A stretch of DNA of 64,000 bases from assembly GCF_014646995.1 (NCBI RefSeq), contig NZ_BMOI01000001.1, forward strand, positions 672,432-736,431. Direction: 5' to 3'. Within the stretch, counting starts at the first letter, position 1. Each line of letters opens with the position of its first letter. The translations under genes were made by a program, and so were the position numbers. Under the pieces are notes generated by a model, which did no database searches, was not told where the DNA came from, and saw nothing but the letters and a program-made list of their open reading frames with translations. Positions 45,624 through 54,573 of the stretch are shown piece by piece. Source of the DNA: Curtobacterium luteum (lineage in GTDB: Bacteria > Actinomycetota > Actinomycetes > Actinomycetales > Microbacteriaceae).

Positions 45624-46984
45624 GCCGTGGCCGCCTGCCGGTCGCGGACCCGATCGGGCAGCCCGAGGTTCTGGCGGAGCGTCGTGCCCTCGTCGTGGGA
45701 GTCCCGGTACACCCCGCGTTCCTGCAGAAGCGGTACCACCCGGTCTACGAACTCGTCGAGACCGTGCGGGTTGGTGTGCGGCACGACGACGAAGCCGTCC
45801 GTTGCACCGGCCTGCACGAAGCGGTCGATCTCCGCCGCCAGGTGCTCCGGTGTCCCCACGAACCCGCCCCGGGTCGACACCTCGATCACGAGGTCCCTGG
45901 TCGAGAGGTGGTCGCTCGCGGCACGCGCGCGCCACGCAGCGACGGTGCTGCGCGGGTCCCGGAGGTGTCGCACGCGCCCTCGGGTGATCGCGTCGGCGTC
46001 CACGTCCGGTTCGACGTCGGGCAGCGGGCCGTCGACGTCGTGGCCGGAGAGGTCGCGGTTCCAGACCTGCTCGAGGAACGCGATCGCCGTGGCGGGGCTG
46101 ACCTGTGCACGACGGATCGCGCGCGAGCGCTCCTGGGCCTCCTCCGCGGTGTCGCCGATGGTGAACGTGGCGCCCGGGAGGATGAGCAGCTCGTCCCGGC
46201 TCCGGCCGTGCCGCGCGAGCCGCGCCGTGACGTCGTCCGAGAACGCCCTCGCGTCGTCGAACTCGGTGTGCAGCGAGAAGATCACCTCGGCGTGCGCGGC
46301 GGCGAGGTCGCGACCCTCGTCGGAGTCGCCCGCCTGCACGATGACGGGGTGCCCCTGCGGGCTGCGCGGCACCGGGAAGGTCCCGGTGACGTCGAACTGG
46401 GGTCCGTGGTGGTCGACGTCCCGGATGCGCGAACGGTCCACGTAGGTGCCCGACGCGGGATCGGCGACGACGGCGTCCGGCTCCCATGAGTCCCAGAGCT
46501 CGCGCGACAGCTCGATGAACTCGGCTGCGCGCGTGTAGCGGTCCGCGTGGTCGAGGAAGCCCCCGCGGCGGAAGTTGGCGCCGTGGAACGCGTCGGAGCT
46601 CGTCACGACGTTCCCGCCGGCGCGCCCGTCGGTCAGGTGGTCGAGCGTCGCGAGCTGCTTCGCCAGTTCCAGCGGCTCGTTGAACGTCGTCTGCAGGGTC
46701 CCGACCAGACCGATGTGCTCCGTGACCCCGGCCAGGGCGGCGAGGATCGCGAGGGTGTTCGGGCGTCCGACGACGTCGAGGTCGTGGATCCGGCCCTTCT
46801 GCTCGCGGAGCCGGAGCCCCTCGGCGAGGAAGAGGAAGTGGAAGAACCCGCGCTCGGCGTTCTTCGCGAAGTGCTCGAACGACGAGAACGCGATCTGGCT
46901 CTCGGCACGGTCGTCGCTCCACACGGTGGTGTTGTTGACCCCCGGGAAGTGGGCGGCGAGGTGGACCTGACGCTTCGTGCTCAT
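45620..46984 (-). CDS. NtaA/SnaA/DszA-type FMNH2 monooxygenase
   Basis: 454-aa luciferase-like monooxygenase of the NtaA/SnaA/DszA/SoxA family, which oxidises C-N or C-S bonds (nitrilotriacetate, sulfones, S-containing amino-acid derivatives) with FMNH2 supplied by a separate reductase. Typical segments are SFEHFAKNAERGFFHFLFLA, TSSDAFHGANFRRGG, ELWDSWEPDAVVAD, GPQFDVTGTFPVPRSPQGHPVIVQAGDS and ATAIAFLEQ. ATG 46984 overlaps the previous stop (ATGA). No flavin reductase gene is visible in the operon. Confidence 0.93.
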   Translation of the reverse strand: MSTKRQVHLAAHFPGVNNTTVWSDDRAESQIAFSSFEHFAKNAERGFFHFLFLAEGLRLREQKGRIHDLDVVGRPNTLAILAALAGVTEHIGLVGTLQTTFNEPLELAKQLATLDHLTDGRAGGNVVTSSDAFHGANFRRGGFLDHADRYTRAAEFIELSRELWDSWEPDAVVADPASGTYVDRSRIRDVDHHGPQFDVTGTFPVPRSPQGHPVIVQAGDSDEGRDLAAAHAEVIFSLHTEFDDARAFSDDVTARLARHGRSRDELLILPGATFTIGDTAEEAQERSRAIRRAQVSPATAIAFLEQVWNRDLSGHDVDGPLPDVEPDVDADAITRGRVRHLRDPRSTVAAWRARAASDHLSTRDLVIEVSTRGGFVGTPEHLAAEIDRFVQAGATDGFVVVPHTNPHGLDEFVDRVVPLLQERGVYRDSHDEGTTLRQNLGLPDRVRDRQAATA

Positions 46985-48177
46985 GCTGGGACCCCCTGGG
47001 CAGCGGTGGTGCGGACGTACCGGCTGACGGCCGGGGCGAGGCCGAGCCGCGTGCGCAGGTCGGCGGTGGGACGGGATGCGACGTCAGCGCGGAGTCCCGC
47101 GGTGACGAGCGCCGGCACGAGCTGCCGGGCGATCGCGGTGCTGTCGACCGGGATCCGCAGCGGCCGCAGCCGGACGCCGGCGTAGCCGAGCCCGCGCAGG
47201 TCGCCGATCAGCTCGACGAGGTCCGCGATGGTCGTCGCGAGGACCGAGGTGTCCGAACCGGTGCCGACGGCGTAGGGCGTACCGGCGGCGGCGTCGAGCG
47301 CGGCGAGGTCGTCCCTCGCCTCCGCCACCGAGGAGCCGATGAGCACCGCGAGGTCGGCGAGGACCGGACGGCGGACGTCCGACCCGGCCACCTGCTCGAG
47401 GTGACGGACCTCGTCGAGCAGGTCCTGCGCCTCCCGGCCGGCGGAGCCCGGGGTGACCAGCACGACGTCCGCGACGTCCACCGCGAAGGCGGCTGCGTCG
47501 GCGCGGTGCGCCAGCGAGAACACCGGGGGACGTCCCTGCGGCGACCGCGGGACGATCGATGCGCCGTGGACCGAGACGAAGGACCCCTCGAACTCGGCGT
47601 TGTGGATGCGGTCGCGGTCGATGAAGCGGCCGGTCGTCACGTCGCGGATGATCGCGTCGTCGTCCCAGCTGTCCCAGAGACGGGAGACGACCTCGGCGAC
47701 CTCCCGGGCCTCGTCGAAGAGGACGGACGCTTCGTCGCCGCCGGGACGGCGCCCGAAGAGCGCTGCTTCGCGAGGCGTCGGGCTCACCTGGACCCGCCAC
47801 CCGGCCCGGCCGTGCGAGACGTGGTCGAGGGTCTGGAGGCCCGTGGCGACGTGGAACGGTTCGGTGTGGGTCACCGAGACGGTCGGCACCAACCCGAGCG
47901 CGCGGGTCGCCGGGGCGACCGCGTTCGCGACGAGCAGGGCGTCGAGCCGTCCGACGACGCTGCGGGTGTCGAGGTCGCCGCGGGCGTCGACCGGTCCGGC
48001 GGTGAACGAGTCCTCGATGGTGACTGCGTCGACGCCGAGCAGGTCCTGCTCGACGACGACGTCGCGCCAGTGGCCGAGGCTGCTGAGCCGCCGGGCGGCC
48101 GACCCGGCGACGCGCCACGCCGCGGGGTGCCATCCGGCGCCCTGCAGCGCGGTGACGAGGATGGTGCGGTCGGACAT
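46981..48177 (-). CDS. Divergent LLM-class flavin-dependent oxidoreductase
   Basis: 398-aa protein similar in layout to the NtaA/SnaA group: FEVATGL-like FHVATGLQTLDHVSHGRAGW, RLWDSWDDDAIIRD, GSFVSVHGASIVPRSPQGRP and PVFSLAHRADAA. It lacks some NtaA positions, for example the usual Q-A-G in VIVQAG, so its activity may differ. ATG 48177; its stop overlaps the next gene's start. The AhpD-like gene ends 29 nt upstream, so all four genes form one operon. Confidence 0.87.
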   Translation of the reverse strand: MSDRTILVTALQGAGWHPAAWRVAGSAARRLSSLGHWRDVVVEQDLLGVDAVTIEDSFTAGPVDARGDLDTRSVVGRLDALLVANAVAPATRALGLVPTVSVTHTEPFHVATGLQTLDHVSHGRAGWRVQVSPTPREAALFGRRPGGDEASVLFDEAREVAEVVSRLWDSWDDDAIIRDVTTGRFIDRDRIHNAEFEGSFVSVHGASIVPRSPQGRPPVFSLAHRADAAAFAVDVADVVLVTPGSAGREAQDLLDEVRHLEQVAGSDVRRPVLADLAVLIGSSVAEARDDLAALDAAAGTPYAVGTGSDTSVLATTIADLVELIGDLRGLGYAGVRLRPLRIPVDSTAIARQLVPALVTAGLRADVASRPTADLRTRLGLAPAVSRYVRTTAAQGVPA

Positions 48178-48206
48178 GTGCCGGGTCCCGTCTCGTGTCG
48201 GTGCGG

Positions 48207-48722
48207 TCAGTGGGAGTGGGTGTGGGCGGCCTCGTGCGCGGAGGCGGCACCCGGCGCGGGGGCGGCGCCCGGCGCGGGGGCGGCGCCCGGCGCGGGAGCG
48301 GCGCCCGGCGCGGGAGCGGCGCCCGGCGCGGGGGCGGCGCCCGGCGCGGGGGCGGCGCCCGGCGCGGGGGCGGCGCCCGGCGCGGAGGCAGCCTCGGCAC
48401 CGAACTTGAAGCCGAGGCGGCCGTGGGCGAAGCCGCCACCGGCGCGGATCGCGGTCGCGACCCACGCGGCTTCGGCGAGCTCGGCCTCATTCGCGCCGGC
48501 CGCGACCGCACGCTGGCTGTGGGCGTCGATGCAGTACACGCACTGCGTCGTGATGCCGACGGCCAGGGCGATGAGCTCGCGGTACCGCAGCGGGATCTCG
48601 CGTCCCTCGGCCCGGAACACCGACTCGTCGAACTGCGCGAAGGCGGCGAGGATGTCGGGGGTCTGCTGCTTGTAGACCTTCGTGTAGGTCTTGTCCTGCT
48701 CGCGGTCGAGGTACTCGGTCAT
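48207..48722 (-). CDS. AhpD/carboxymuconolactone decarboxylase-like protein with repeat tail
   Basis: 171-aa protein. Residues 1-110 are an AhpD-type domain with the redox motif TTQCVYCIDAHSQRAVAAG (Cys61, Cys64, His68), which may act as a peroxidase or protect the flavin enzymes. The C-terminal 60 residues are eight six-residue APGAAP-type repeats followed by SAHEAAHTHSH, a His-rich end that could bind metal. First gene of the monooxygenase operon. ATG 48722 has TACGGT 6 nt upstream (48729-48734), so it is leaderless; the open frame is longer but runs through the promoter. Confidence 0.88.
   Translation of the reverse strand: MTEYLDREQDKTYTKVYKQQTPDILAAFAQFDESVFRAEGREIPLRYRELIALAVGITTQCVYCIDAHSQRAVAAGANEAELAEAAWVATAIRAGGGFAHGRLGFKFGAEAASAPGAAPAPGAAPAPGAAPAPGAAPAPGAAPAPGAAPAPGAAPAPGAASAHEAAHTHSH
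48241..48391. repeat. 18-bp tandem array in the AhpD-like gene
   Basis: About eight copies of CCCGGCGCGGGGGCGGCG with G/A variation. Unit length keeps the frame, so copy number can change protein length without truncation. Confidence 0.92.
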
Positions 48723-48788
48723 GCGCCGACCGTACGGCGATCCCGACCCACCCACGACGGGTGTTGCGGGCCGTGAACGAACGTTGCG

Positions 48789-48801
48789 TCGTGTGACGTC
48801 G
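48789..48801 (-). promoter_or_regulatory. Shared 13-bp motif upstream of the monooxygenase operon
   Basis: The minus strand reads CGACGTCACACGA, 13 of 13 identical to 41148-41160, about 55 bp upstream of the TACGGT box of the AhpD-like gene. Confidence 0.55.
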
Positions 48802-48858
48802 GAGCGACGTGCAGCGGTCACGAGGGGACGCCCGGACACGGCGTGGCAGGGTGTCCCG

Positions 48859-49422
48859 ATGACCGTCTGGTTCGTCACGCACGCGGAACCCGTCGTCGAG
48901 CCCCGTCGGCCGATCGGCTCGTGGGGCCTCTCGGCCGTCGGGCGAGCCCGGGCGGCAGCCTGGCGGGCGCCGGTCGCGCGCGTCATCGCGAGCACAGAGC
49001 GGAAGGCCGTCGAGACCGCGGAACTCGTCGCCGGCGGCGCTGCGGTCGAGCAGGACCCGGCGCTCGTCGAGGTCGACCGGAGTGCGACCGGGTACCTGCC
49101 GTTCGACGAGTTCGATGCCGTCGTGGACGCGTTCTTCGACCGGCCGAGCGAGTCCGTCCGGGGCTGGGAGCGCGCCGTCGACGCCCAGGAGCGGATCGTC
49201 GCGGCGGTGCGGGCGCTCGCCGGTCCCGGTGCCGGTTCCGGCGCCGGAGGCGGCGTCGTGCTCGTGTCGCACGGCGCGGTGGGGGCGCTGCTGCTCGCCT
49301 CGCTCACCGGCGAGCCGGTCGCCAGGACCCACGAGCAGCCGGGGATGGGCAGCGTGCTGACGCTCGACCCGGTGTCGTGGCGGCTGCTGAGCGGCTGGAA
49401 GCGGCTCCCGCTCCCGGCGTGA
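48859..49422 (+). CDS. Histidine phosphatase superfamily protein
   Basis: 187-aa member of the phosphoglycerate-mutase-like clan. It has MTVWFVTHAEPVVEPRRPIG at the start, ASTERKAVETAELVAGG, and the second His in VVLVSHGAVGALLLASL. The usual RHG is THA, so the nucleophile His is kept but the adjacent Arg is not; a branch with THxE is known to me, so this is not unique. ATG 48859 follows CAGGGT at 6 nt. The open frame extends 56 codons upstream across the divergent promoter, which I reject. Divergent from the AhpD-like gene. Confidence 0.85.
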   Translation: MTVWFVTHAEPVVEPRRPIGSWGLSAVGRARAAAWRAPVARVIASTERKAVETAELVAGGAAVEQDPALVEVDRSATGYLPFDEFDAVVDAFFDRPSESVRGWERAVDAQERIVAAVRALAGPGAGSGAGGGVVLVSHGAVGALLLASLTGEPVARTHEQPGMGSVLTLDPVSWRLLSGWKRLPLPA

Positions 49423-49437
49423 CGGCGTGACGGCGGG

Positions 49438-50244
49438 CTACGCGGGCAGGCGCTCCCCTGCCTCGACCGCGACGTCGAGGTGGTTCTCGGCCGGCGGCAG
49501 CGGGCAGGTCGCGTGCGGCGTGTACGCGCACGGCAGGTTGGTCGCCCGGTTGAAGTCGATGGTCGTCCGCCCGTCCGCGTCGGGCGCCGGCACGTCGAGG
49601 CTCCGGTTCGCGGCGTACGTCGTCACGCCGGAGGTGCGGTCACGGAACAGCACGAGCAGACCGCCGCCGTACCCGTTGAACGCCAGGAGCGACCGCGGCC
49701 CGTCGAGGTCGAAGGTGAGGACGCCCGGCGCCTCGTACACGTGCTGCAGCCCGTCGACGACGGACCCGACCGTGACCGAGCGCGGCTCGTCGAACGGCTC
49801 GAAGTGCGCCTCGACCACGAAGTCGGGCGTCGGCTCGTACGCCGGTGTGCCCGTGTAGCCGGTCCGTGTCGGGTTGCCCGGGTGCCGCGGGCGGACGACG
49901 TCGCTGCCGCCGCGCCGCGCGACCTCGATCACGACGGTCTCGTCGCCGTCCTGCCACACGACGTTCGTGCCCGAGCGTTCCGGCAGCGGCCCGAACCGGT
50001 GCGTGCCGGTCACCTCGACACCGTCCACCACGATCGACTGACCGTCGTCGAGCACGACCACCGGACCGTCCGCCGACGTCGACCAGGTGCCCGGAGCGTC
50101 GTCGAAGCGCTCCGGCTCGGCCCCGAGCCACCGGATGCTCGTGATCGCGAGGAAGCCGTGCTCGTCGGCGCGCGCGGCCTCGTGCGCAGCGTGCCAGGCC
50201 GTCCAGGCGGCGGTGCGGTCGGCGGCGGTCGTCGAGGTCGTCAT
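49438..50244 (-). CDS. DUF1684 family protein
   Basis: 268-aa cytosolic protein of the DUF1684 family: HGFLAITSIRWLGAEPERFD near the N-terminus, then a beta-rich domain and the highly conserved end TTIDFNRATNLPCAYTPHAT, CPLPPAENHLDVAVEAGE. No catalytic mechanism is known. ATG 50244 is supported by TACGGT 6 nt upstream (50251-50256). Single gene, convergent with the histidine phosphatase. Confidence 0.9.
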   Translation of the reverse strand: MTTSTTAADRTAAWTAWHAAHEAARADEHGFLAITSIRWLGAEPERFDDAPGTWSTSADGPVVVLDDGQSIVVDGVEVTGTHRFGPLPERSGTNVVWQDGDETVVIEVARRGGSDVVRPRHPGNPTRTGYTGTPAYEPTPDFVVEAHFEPFDEPRSVTVGSVVDGLQHVYEAPGVLTFDLDGPRSLLAFNGYGGGLLVLFRDRTSGVTTYAANRSLDVPAPDADGRTTIDFNRATNLPCAYTPHATCPLPPAENHLDVAVEAGERLPA

Positions 50245-50364
50245 GGCTCGACCGTACGACGGGCGGCGGGCGCGTGCGACCCGGGCGTCACACAGGGTCT
50301 CCGGGACCGCCCGTGCAGCCGCGGCTGCGGTGTGATCCGACGAGCGCCCGGCGCGATCCGACGA

Positions 50365-50391
50365 GCGCCCGGCGCGATCAGCGCCGGGCGC
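50365..50391. terminator. Hairpin spanning the SDR stop codon
   Basis: GCGCCCGGCGC (50365-50375) and GCGCCGGGCGC (50381-50391) enclose GATCA, whose TCA is the stop codon of the SDR gene (50378-50380). A tandem copy of GATCCGACGAGCGCCCGGCGC lies just outside. Confidence 0.75.
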
Positions 50392-51343
50392 GGCCTCGGA
50401 GCACCACGGCTCCGATGACAGCGGCGGCCCCGGCCCACGCCAGCGGCCGGGTCACCCTCCGGCGCTTCGCCACCCAGCCGCCGTCCGTCGCGTTCCCGGC
50501 GTCGGCCGGGACGTGCAGGTTGCCGTCCGTGGGCTCCTGCCGCCCGCGGAGCGCGAACGTCTCCACCATCGGCTTCGTGATCCGGTGGAAGAGCCCCGGG
50601 AAGACGTACTGCAGCGGCACGAGCGACGCCTGCACCCGTCCGACGTAGCGGTAACGCTTGGGGTGCAGCGCTGCGCGGACGACCGCGCGCCCGGCCCGCC
50701 CGACCGAGACCGTGGGCGGCAGCGGGTGCGACGCCTTGCCGGTGTAGTTCGCACCGTTCTGGTAGATCGGGGTGTCGATCGTCGAGGGCAGCAGCGACGT
50801 GAACCGGATGCCCGTCCCCGCGTACTCGTCGCCGAGGACGTCGACGAGCCCGAGCGCGGCGTGCTTGCTCGTCACGTACGCCGACTGGTACGGCGCGCTG
50901 AGCAGCGACTGGATGGACCCGACCAGCACGTAGGTGCCGCTCCCCCGCTGCTTCCAGTGCGGCAGGAGGGCCGTGATCGCGTTGAGGTGCCCGTAGAGGT
51001 TCGTGTCGACCACGCGCTTGAACGACTCCGTCGGGGTCTGCTCGAACAGCCCGTAGACGAACAGGGCGGCGTTGCCGACGAACACGTCGATGCGGCCGAA
51101 CCGCGACGTCGTCGTCCCGACGAGGTCGCGCACGGCGTGCTCGTCGGACACGTCGGTCGGGATCGCGACGGCTTCGGCCCCGAGCCGTCGGCACTCGGCC
51201 GCGGCGGCCTCGAGGCTCTCGTGCGACCGCGCGGCCAGGACGAGCGTCGCCCCCTGCCGGGCGAACTCGTGTGCGGCGGCCCTCCCGATGCCGCTCGATG
51301 CTCCTGTGACGACGACGACCTGACCGCGGAACCGATGTGCCAT
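50378..51343 (-). CDS. Short-chain dehydrogenase/reductase with C-terminal membrane segment
   Basis: 321-aa NAD(P)-dependent oxidoreductase. It has the nucleotide motif VVVVTGASSGIGRAAAHEFA, VGNAAL (NNAG equivalent), the catalytic Ser in GSIQS and YVTSK with Tyr and Lys. After residue 240 an extension ends in a short hydrophobic helix (PLAWAGAAAVIGAVVL) and RGRARR, suggesting membrane attachment. Substrate unknown. ATG 51343 follows TAGCAC at 7 nt (51351-51356), the leaderless pattern. Divergent from the HD-domain gene. Confidence 0.9.
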   Translation of the reverse strand: MAHRFRGQVVVVTGASSGIGRAAAHEFARQGATLVLAARSHESLEAAAAECRRLGAEAVAIPTDVSDEHAVRDLVGTTTSRFGRIDVFVGNAALFVYGLFEQTPTESFKRVVDTNLYGHLNAITALLPHWKQRGSGTYVLVGSIQSLLSAPYQSAYVTSKHAALGLVDVLGDEYAGTGIRFTSLLPSTIDTPIYQNGANYTGKASHPLPPTVSVGRAGRAVVRAALHPKRYRYVGRVQASLVPLQYVFPGLFHRITKPMVETFALRGRQEPTDGNLHVPADAGNATDGGWVAKRRRVTRPLAWAGAAAVIGAVVLRGRARR

Positions 51344-51505
51344 GCCCCCGGTGCTACCCGCCCACCGGTCCGTCGGGTCACAGGAAGGCCTCGGTGCGAC
51401 GCCGGCCGGCCGGCCCGGGTCGGATGAGCGCCGCGACGCGACCGCCGACACGCCCGCCCAGCTGCCCCGGGGCTGTGCGTCGGTGGCGCCCGCTAGCGTG
51501 GGGCC

Positions 51506-52570
51506 GTGCACGTCGACGCGGTGGACACCCTGGGCCACGACGGAGTGTGGTTCGACCCGCTCTGGCGTGTCGAGGTCGTGCTCACCGCCACGGAGCGTTC
51601 GCTGCTCACCGCGTGGCCGGTCCGACGTCTCGCGTTCGTCGCCCACGCCGGTGCCGCGTCGATCACCACCGTCCAGGCGTACTCGCGCCTCGAGCACTCC
51701 CTCGGCGTCCTCGCGCTCGTCGCGCACTTCGCCCCGGACGACCACGACGCCCGGGTGACCGCCCTCCTGCACGACGTCGGGCACCTGCCGTTCAGCCACA
51801 CGCTCGAGGGCATCGCCGGCCTCGACCACCACACCCTCGGGCGGGCAGCGGTCCACGACCTCGCCCGGTCGTGCCCGGTCGACCCCGAACGCGTCATCGC
51901 GATCGACGACGGCCGCCGCCCGTCGGTGCTGACCCCGGCGCACGGCGGCCTCAAGCTCGACCACCTCGACTCCTTCCTGCGGAGCGGGCAGGCCCACGGC
52001 CGCACGACCACGCCCCCGCACGAGCTGCTCCGACGTCTCCGGCTGGTCGACGGCGCCGTGGACGCCGACCCGGACGACGCCGTCGAACTCGTCGATCTCG
52101 CCGTCCGAGAGGCCCGCGCACAGCGGTCGCCCGCGAACCTGGTGCCGGTGACGGTGCTGCGCGCCCTGGTGTCGCGCGCCGTCACCGGCGGCCTGCTCGA
52201 CGACGCCGGGCTCGCCGCAGCGACGGACGACGAGCTGTGGGCGGTGCTCGCGACCGATCCGGCCACCGCGGTCGAGGCCCGGTCACTCCGTCGGCATCCC
52301 GAGCGGTGGCGGCTGCACGTCGGGCGAACCTCCGGTGCCGGCGTGTACCGGCACGTGGTGCGCCGCAGCTACCTCGACCTCCCCACCGCGGACGGCCGGA
52401 CGCTGCACGACCCGCGCGTCGACGAGCTCAGCGCGTCGCTGCCGTACGAGGTGGCGGTCCGGTACGAGGCGAACCCGCCTGGCACGGAAGCCGCACCGCG
52501 CGCGGAGACCACACCGGGCACGACGACCCCGCTGAGTGCGACGATGGGCCCATGCGCAAGGACGACCTGA
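51506..52570 (+). CDS. HD-domain phosphohydrolase
   Basis: 354-aa protein of the HD superfamily (dGTPase/YdhJ-like). Metal ligands are visible in YSRLEHSLGVLALVAH and TALLHDVGHLPFSHTLEGI, then HHTLGRAAV and the later Asp in LKLDHLDSFLRSGQ. Likely a nucleotide or phosphate-ester phosphohydrolase; substrate unknown. The GTG at 51506 is preceded by TAGCGT at 6 nt (51494-51499). The last 19 nt overlap the next gene, and the C-terminal tail is low complexity. Confidence 0.88.
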   Translation: MHVDAVDTLGHDGVWFDPLWRVEVVLTATERSLLTAWPVRRLAFVAHAGAASITTVQAYSRLEHSLGVLALVAHFAPDDHDARVTALLHDVGHLPFSHTLEGIAGLDHHTLGRAAVHDLARSCPVDPERVIAIDDGRRPSVLTPAHGGLKLDHLDSFLRSGQAHGRTTTPPHELLRRLRLVDGAVDADPDDAVELVDLAVREARAQRSPANLVPVTVLRALVSRAVTGGLLDDAGLAAATDDELWAVLATDPATAVEARSLRRHPERWRLHVGRTSGAGVYRHVVRRSYLDLPTADGRTLHDPRVDELSASLPYEVAVRYEANPPGTEAAPRAETTPGTTTPLSATMGPCARTT

Positions 52571-52815
52571 CCGTCGAGGAAGCGACGGCCATCGCCGAGC
52601 ACGCCCGGTCCGGGTCGCTCCCCCTCGACGACCCCGAGGTCCGGAAGGTCGTCGACCAGGCGAACCGCGTCCTCGTCCGCGCCCAGATGTGGGGCGAGGA
52701 CCGCAGCCCGAAGCTCCGCAGGCGGCGCCGGTGGATCGCGGTCGGCGGGCTGCTCGTCGTCGCCGCGTGGGTGGCCGGTCTCATCCTCCCCCTGGTCTGG
52801 CACCTGACCCACTGA
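52552..52815 (+). CDS. Small single-span membrane protein
   Basis: 87 aa. N-terminal soluble part (MRKDDLTVEEATAIAEHARS, then DPEVRKVVDQANRVLVRAQM), a basic stretch (KLRRRRRW) and one transmembrane helix (IAVGGLLVVAAWVAGLILPL) near the C-terminus. No family recognised. It starts inside the 3' end of the HD gene (19-nt overlap), so it is probably translated by coupling; no strong RBS is seen. Confidence 0.7.
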   Translation: MRKDDLTVEEATAIAEHARSGSLPLDDPEVRKVVDQANRVLVRAQMWGEDRSPKLRRRRRWIAVGGLLVVAAWVAGLILPLVWHLTH

Positions 52816-52985
52816 TCCACGGGCCTGCAGACAGATCGCGACACCGACCACCAGCCCACGTGCTCACCGACCGACGCAGACCGTCACCGCGCGACGCGGA
52901 CCCTGCCGAACACTGCAGCCCGACGAACCTGCGGATTCCGGCGCAATGCTGGTGTCCGCGGACGTTGCACCGCACAATCTCGCAC

Positions 52986-53837
52986 ATGGATCAGGGACCA
53001 GCCTTCGACCGACGTCGCTTCGTGACGCTCGGTCTCACCGGTGCCGCCGCGACCGCGGCCGCCGCCACCTCCGCCCTCCTGCCGGGCACGGCCACCGCAC
53101 GGGCCGCGACCGCCGCCGGCACGCTCCTCGCCGCCGACGAGTTCGACGGCGCCGCCGGAAGCGCTCCGAACCCCGGGATCTGGCGCTTCGACCTCGGCGC
53201 CGGCGGGTGGGGCAACGGCGAACTCGAGACGTACACGGACTCCCGCCGGAACTCGCAGCTCGACGGTACGGGCAACCTGGTCATCACCGCCCGGCGCGAG
53301 GCCGACGGCACCTACACGTCCGCCCGCCTGAAGTCCGAGGGGACCTACACGGCGCAGTACGGCCGCGTCGAGGCGCGCATCAAGATCCCCCGGGGCCAGG
53401 GCATCTGGCCGGCGTTCTGGATGCTCGGCGCCGACATCGGACAGGTCGGCTGGCCGGCGTGCGGCGAGATCGACGTCATGGAGAACGTCGGCTACGAACC
53501 CGCGCTCGTGCACGGCACCGTGCACGGACCCGGGTACTCGGGTGCGAACGGCATCTCCGCGACGTACCGCAACCCGTCCGGGGCCGCCTTCGCCGACGAC
53601 TTCCACGTCTTCGGCGTCGACTGGCGTCCCGACTCGATCACCTGGACCGTCGACGGCACCGCCTACCGCACGGTGACCCGTGCGGACGTCGGGTCGAACC
53701 CCTGGGTGTTCGACGGTCCGTTCTTCGTCATCCTCAACGTGGCGGTCGGCGGCGGCTGGCCCGGGTCGCCGGACGCGACCACGCGGTTCCCACAGCAGAT
53801 GCTCGTCGACTGGGTGCGCGTCTCCCAGCTCGACTGA
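52986..53837 (+). CDS. Secreted GH16 beta-glucanase (laminarinase-type)
   Basis: 283-aa secreted glycoside hydrolase. A Tat signal (DRRRFVTLGLTGAAATAAAA, cleavage near TARA-A at about residue 40) precedes the GH16 domain. The domain has YTDSRRNSQLDGTGNLVITA, RGQGIWPAFWMLG and the catalytic CGEIDVMENVG, where Glu161 is the nucleophile, Glu166 the acid/base and Asp163 assists. Most similar by motif to endo-1,3-beta-glucanases that attack fungal or algal laminarin and plant callose. ATG 52986 is the only start compatible with the twin-Arg signal. Confidence 0.94.
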   Translation: MDQGPAFDRRRFVTLGLTGAAATAAAATSALLPGTATARAATAAGTLLAADEFDGAAGSAPNPGIWRFDLGAGGWGNGELETYTDSRRNSQLDGTGNLVITARREADGTYTSARLKSEGTYTAQYGRVEARIKIPRGQGIWPAFWMLGADIGQVGWPACGEIDVMENVGYEPALVHGTVHGPGYSGANGISATYRNPSGAAFADDFHVFGVDWRPDSITWTVDGTAYRTVTRADVGSNPWVFDGPFFVILNVAVGGGWPGSPDATTRFPQQMLVDWVRVSQLD

Positions 53838-53900
53838 CGACGGCCTGGTGCGCCCGCTCATCGGTGACGCGGCAGCGGCACGCGGATCGCGCTGGTCGGC

Positions 53901-53944
53901 CGGCCTGGAGGCGCGTGGCGGGCCCGCGACGCGCCTCCAGGCCG
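53901..53944. repeat. GGAGGC palindrome, 16-bp stem
   Basis: CGGCCTGGAGGCGCGT pairs perfectly with 53929-53944. Lies between the convergent GH16 and TetR genes, so it could terminate both. Confidence 0.85.
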
Positions 53945-53960
53945 GGACACCGGGAGGTCG

Positions 53961-54560
53961 TCACCCCGGCTGGTCGACGAGCAGTCGCCCGAACGCTCCC
54001 CGGAGCAGCCCGGGCACGTCCACCTCGTCCGGCGCGTACAACCACTGCACCTGCGCACCGTCCTGCAGCGCCACGATGCTCTGCGCGGCAGCGTCCGGGT
54101 CCACCCCGGGCACGAGCCCGCCCGTGGCCTCCGCGTGTCGGAAGTACCGGCGGAGCCCTTCGAGCACGGTGCGGTAGCGCTCGGTGAAGTGGTCGTGCAG
54201 CGGGTGCTCGGGGGCCGACGCCGCGCTGGACAGCGTCGTGAAGAGGGCGATGTAGCCCGGCGTCGCGGCGTTCTGCTCGGCGAGCCGGACCACCCGCTCT
54301 GGGACCGTGTCGAGGTCGTCGTCGCGTCCGAACCCGAGGTCCTCCGCACGCTCCCGCCAGGTGTCGACGACGGCGAGGAGCAGCTCGTCCTTCGTGCGGA
54401 AGTAGTGCAGCAGCAGCGGGTGCGTGGTGCCCGCCGCCGTCGCGATGTCGCGGAGCGTCACGCCGTCGTAGCCGCGGCGCCCGACGAGCAGTCCGGCCGC
54501 GTCGAGGATCGCGGCGCGACGAGCCCGACCGCGCGCACTCCTGGGGAGGCCCTGCTCCAC
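53961..54560 (-). CDS. TetR family regulator
   Basis: About 199-aa repressor. The N-terminal HTH reads RRAAILDAAGLLVGRRGYDG, VTLRDIATAAGTTHPLLLHYF then RTKDELLLAVVDTW. The C-terminal ligand domain is unremarkable. Two starts are possible: TTG 54581 and GTG 54560. I prefer the GTG, because a palindromic operator (54574-54589) covers the TTG and TAGCAT (54595-54600) would place the transcript start near 54588. Targets are unknown; probably autoregulated. Confidence 0.85.
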   Translation of the reverse strand: MEQGLPRSARGRARRAAILDAAGLLVGRRGYDGVTLRDIATAAGTTHPLLLHYFRTKDELLLAVVDTWRERAEDLGFGRDDDLDTVPERVVRLAEQNAATPGYIALFTTLSSAASAPEHPLHDHFTERYRTVLEGLRRYFRHAEATGGLVPGVDPDAAAQSIVALQDGAQVQWLYAPDEVDVPGLLRGAFGRLLVDQPG

Positions 54561-54573
54561 GTCCGCTCTGTTC

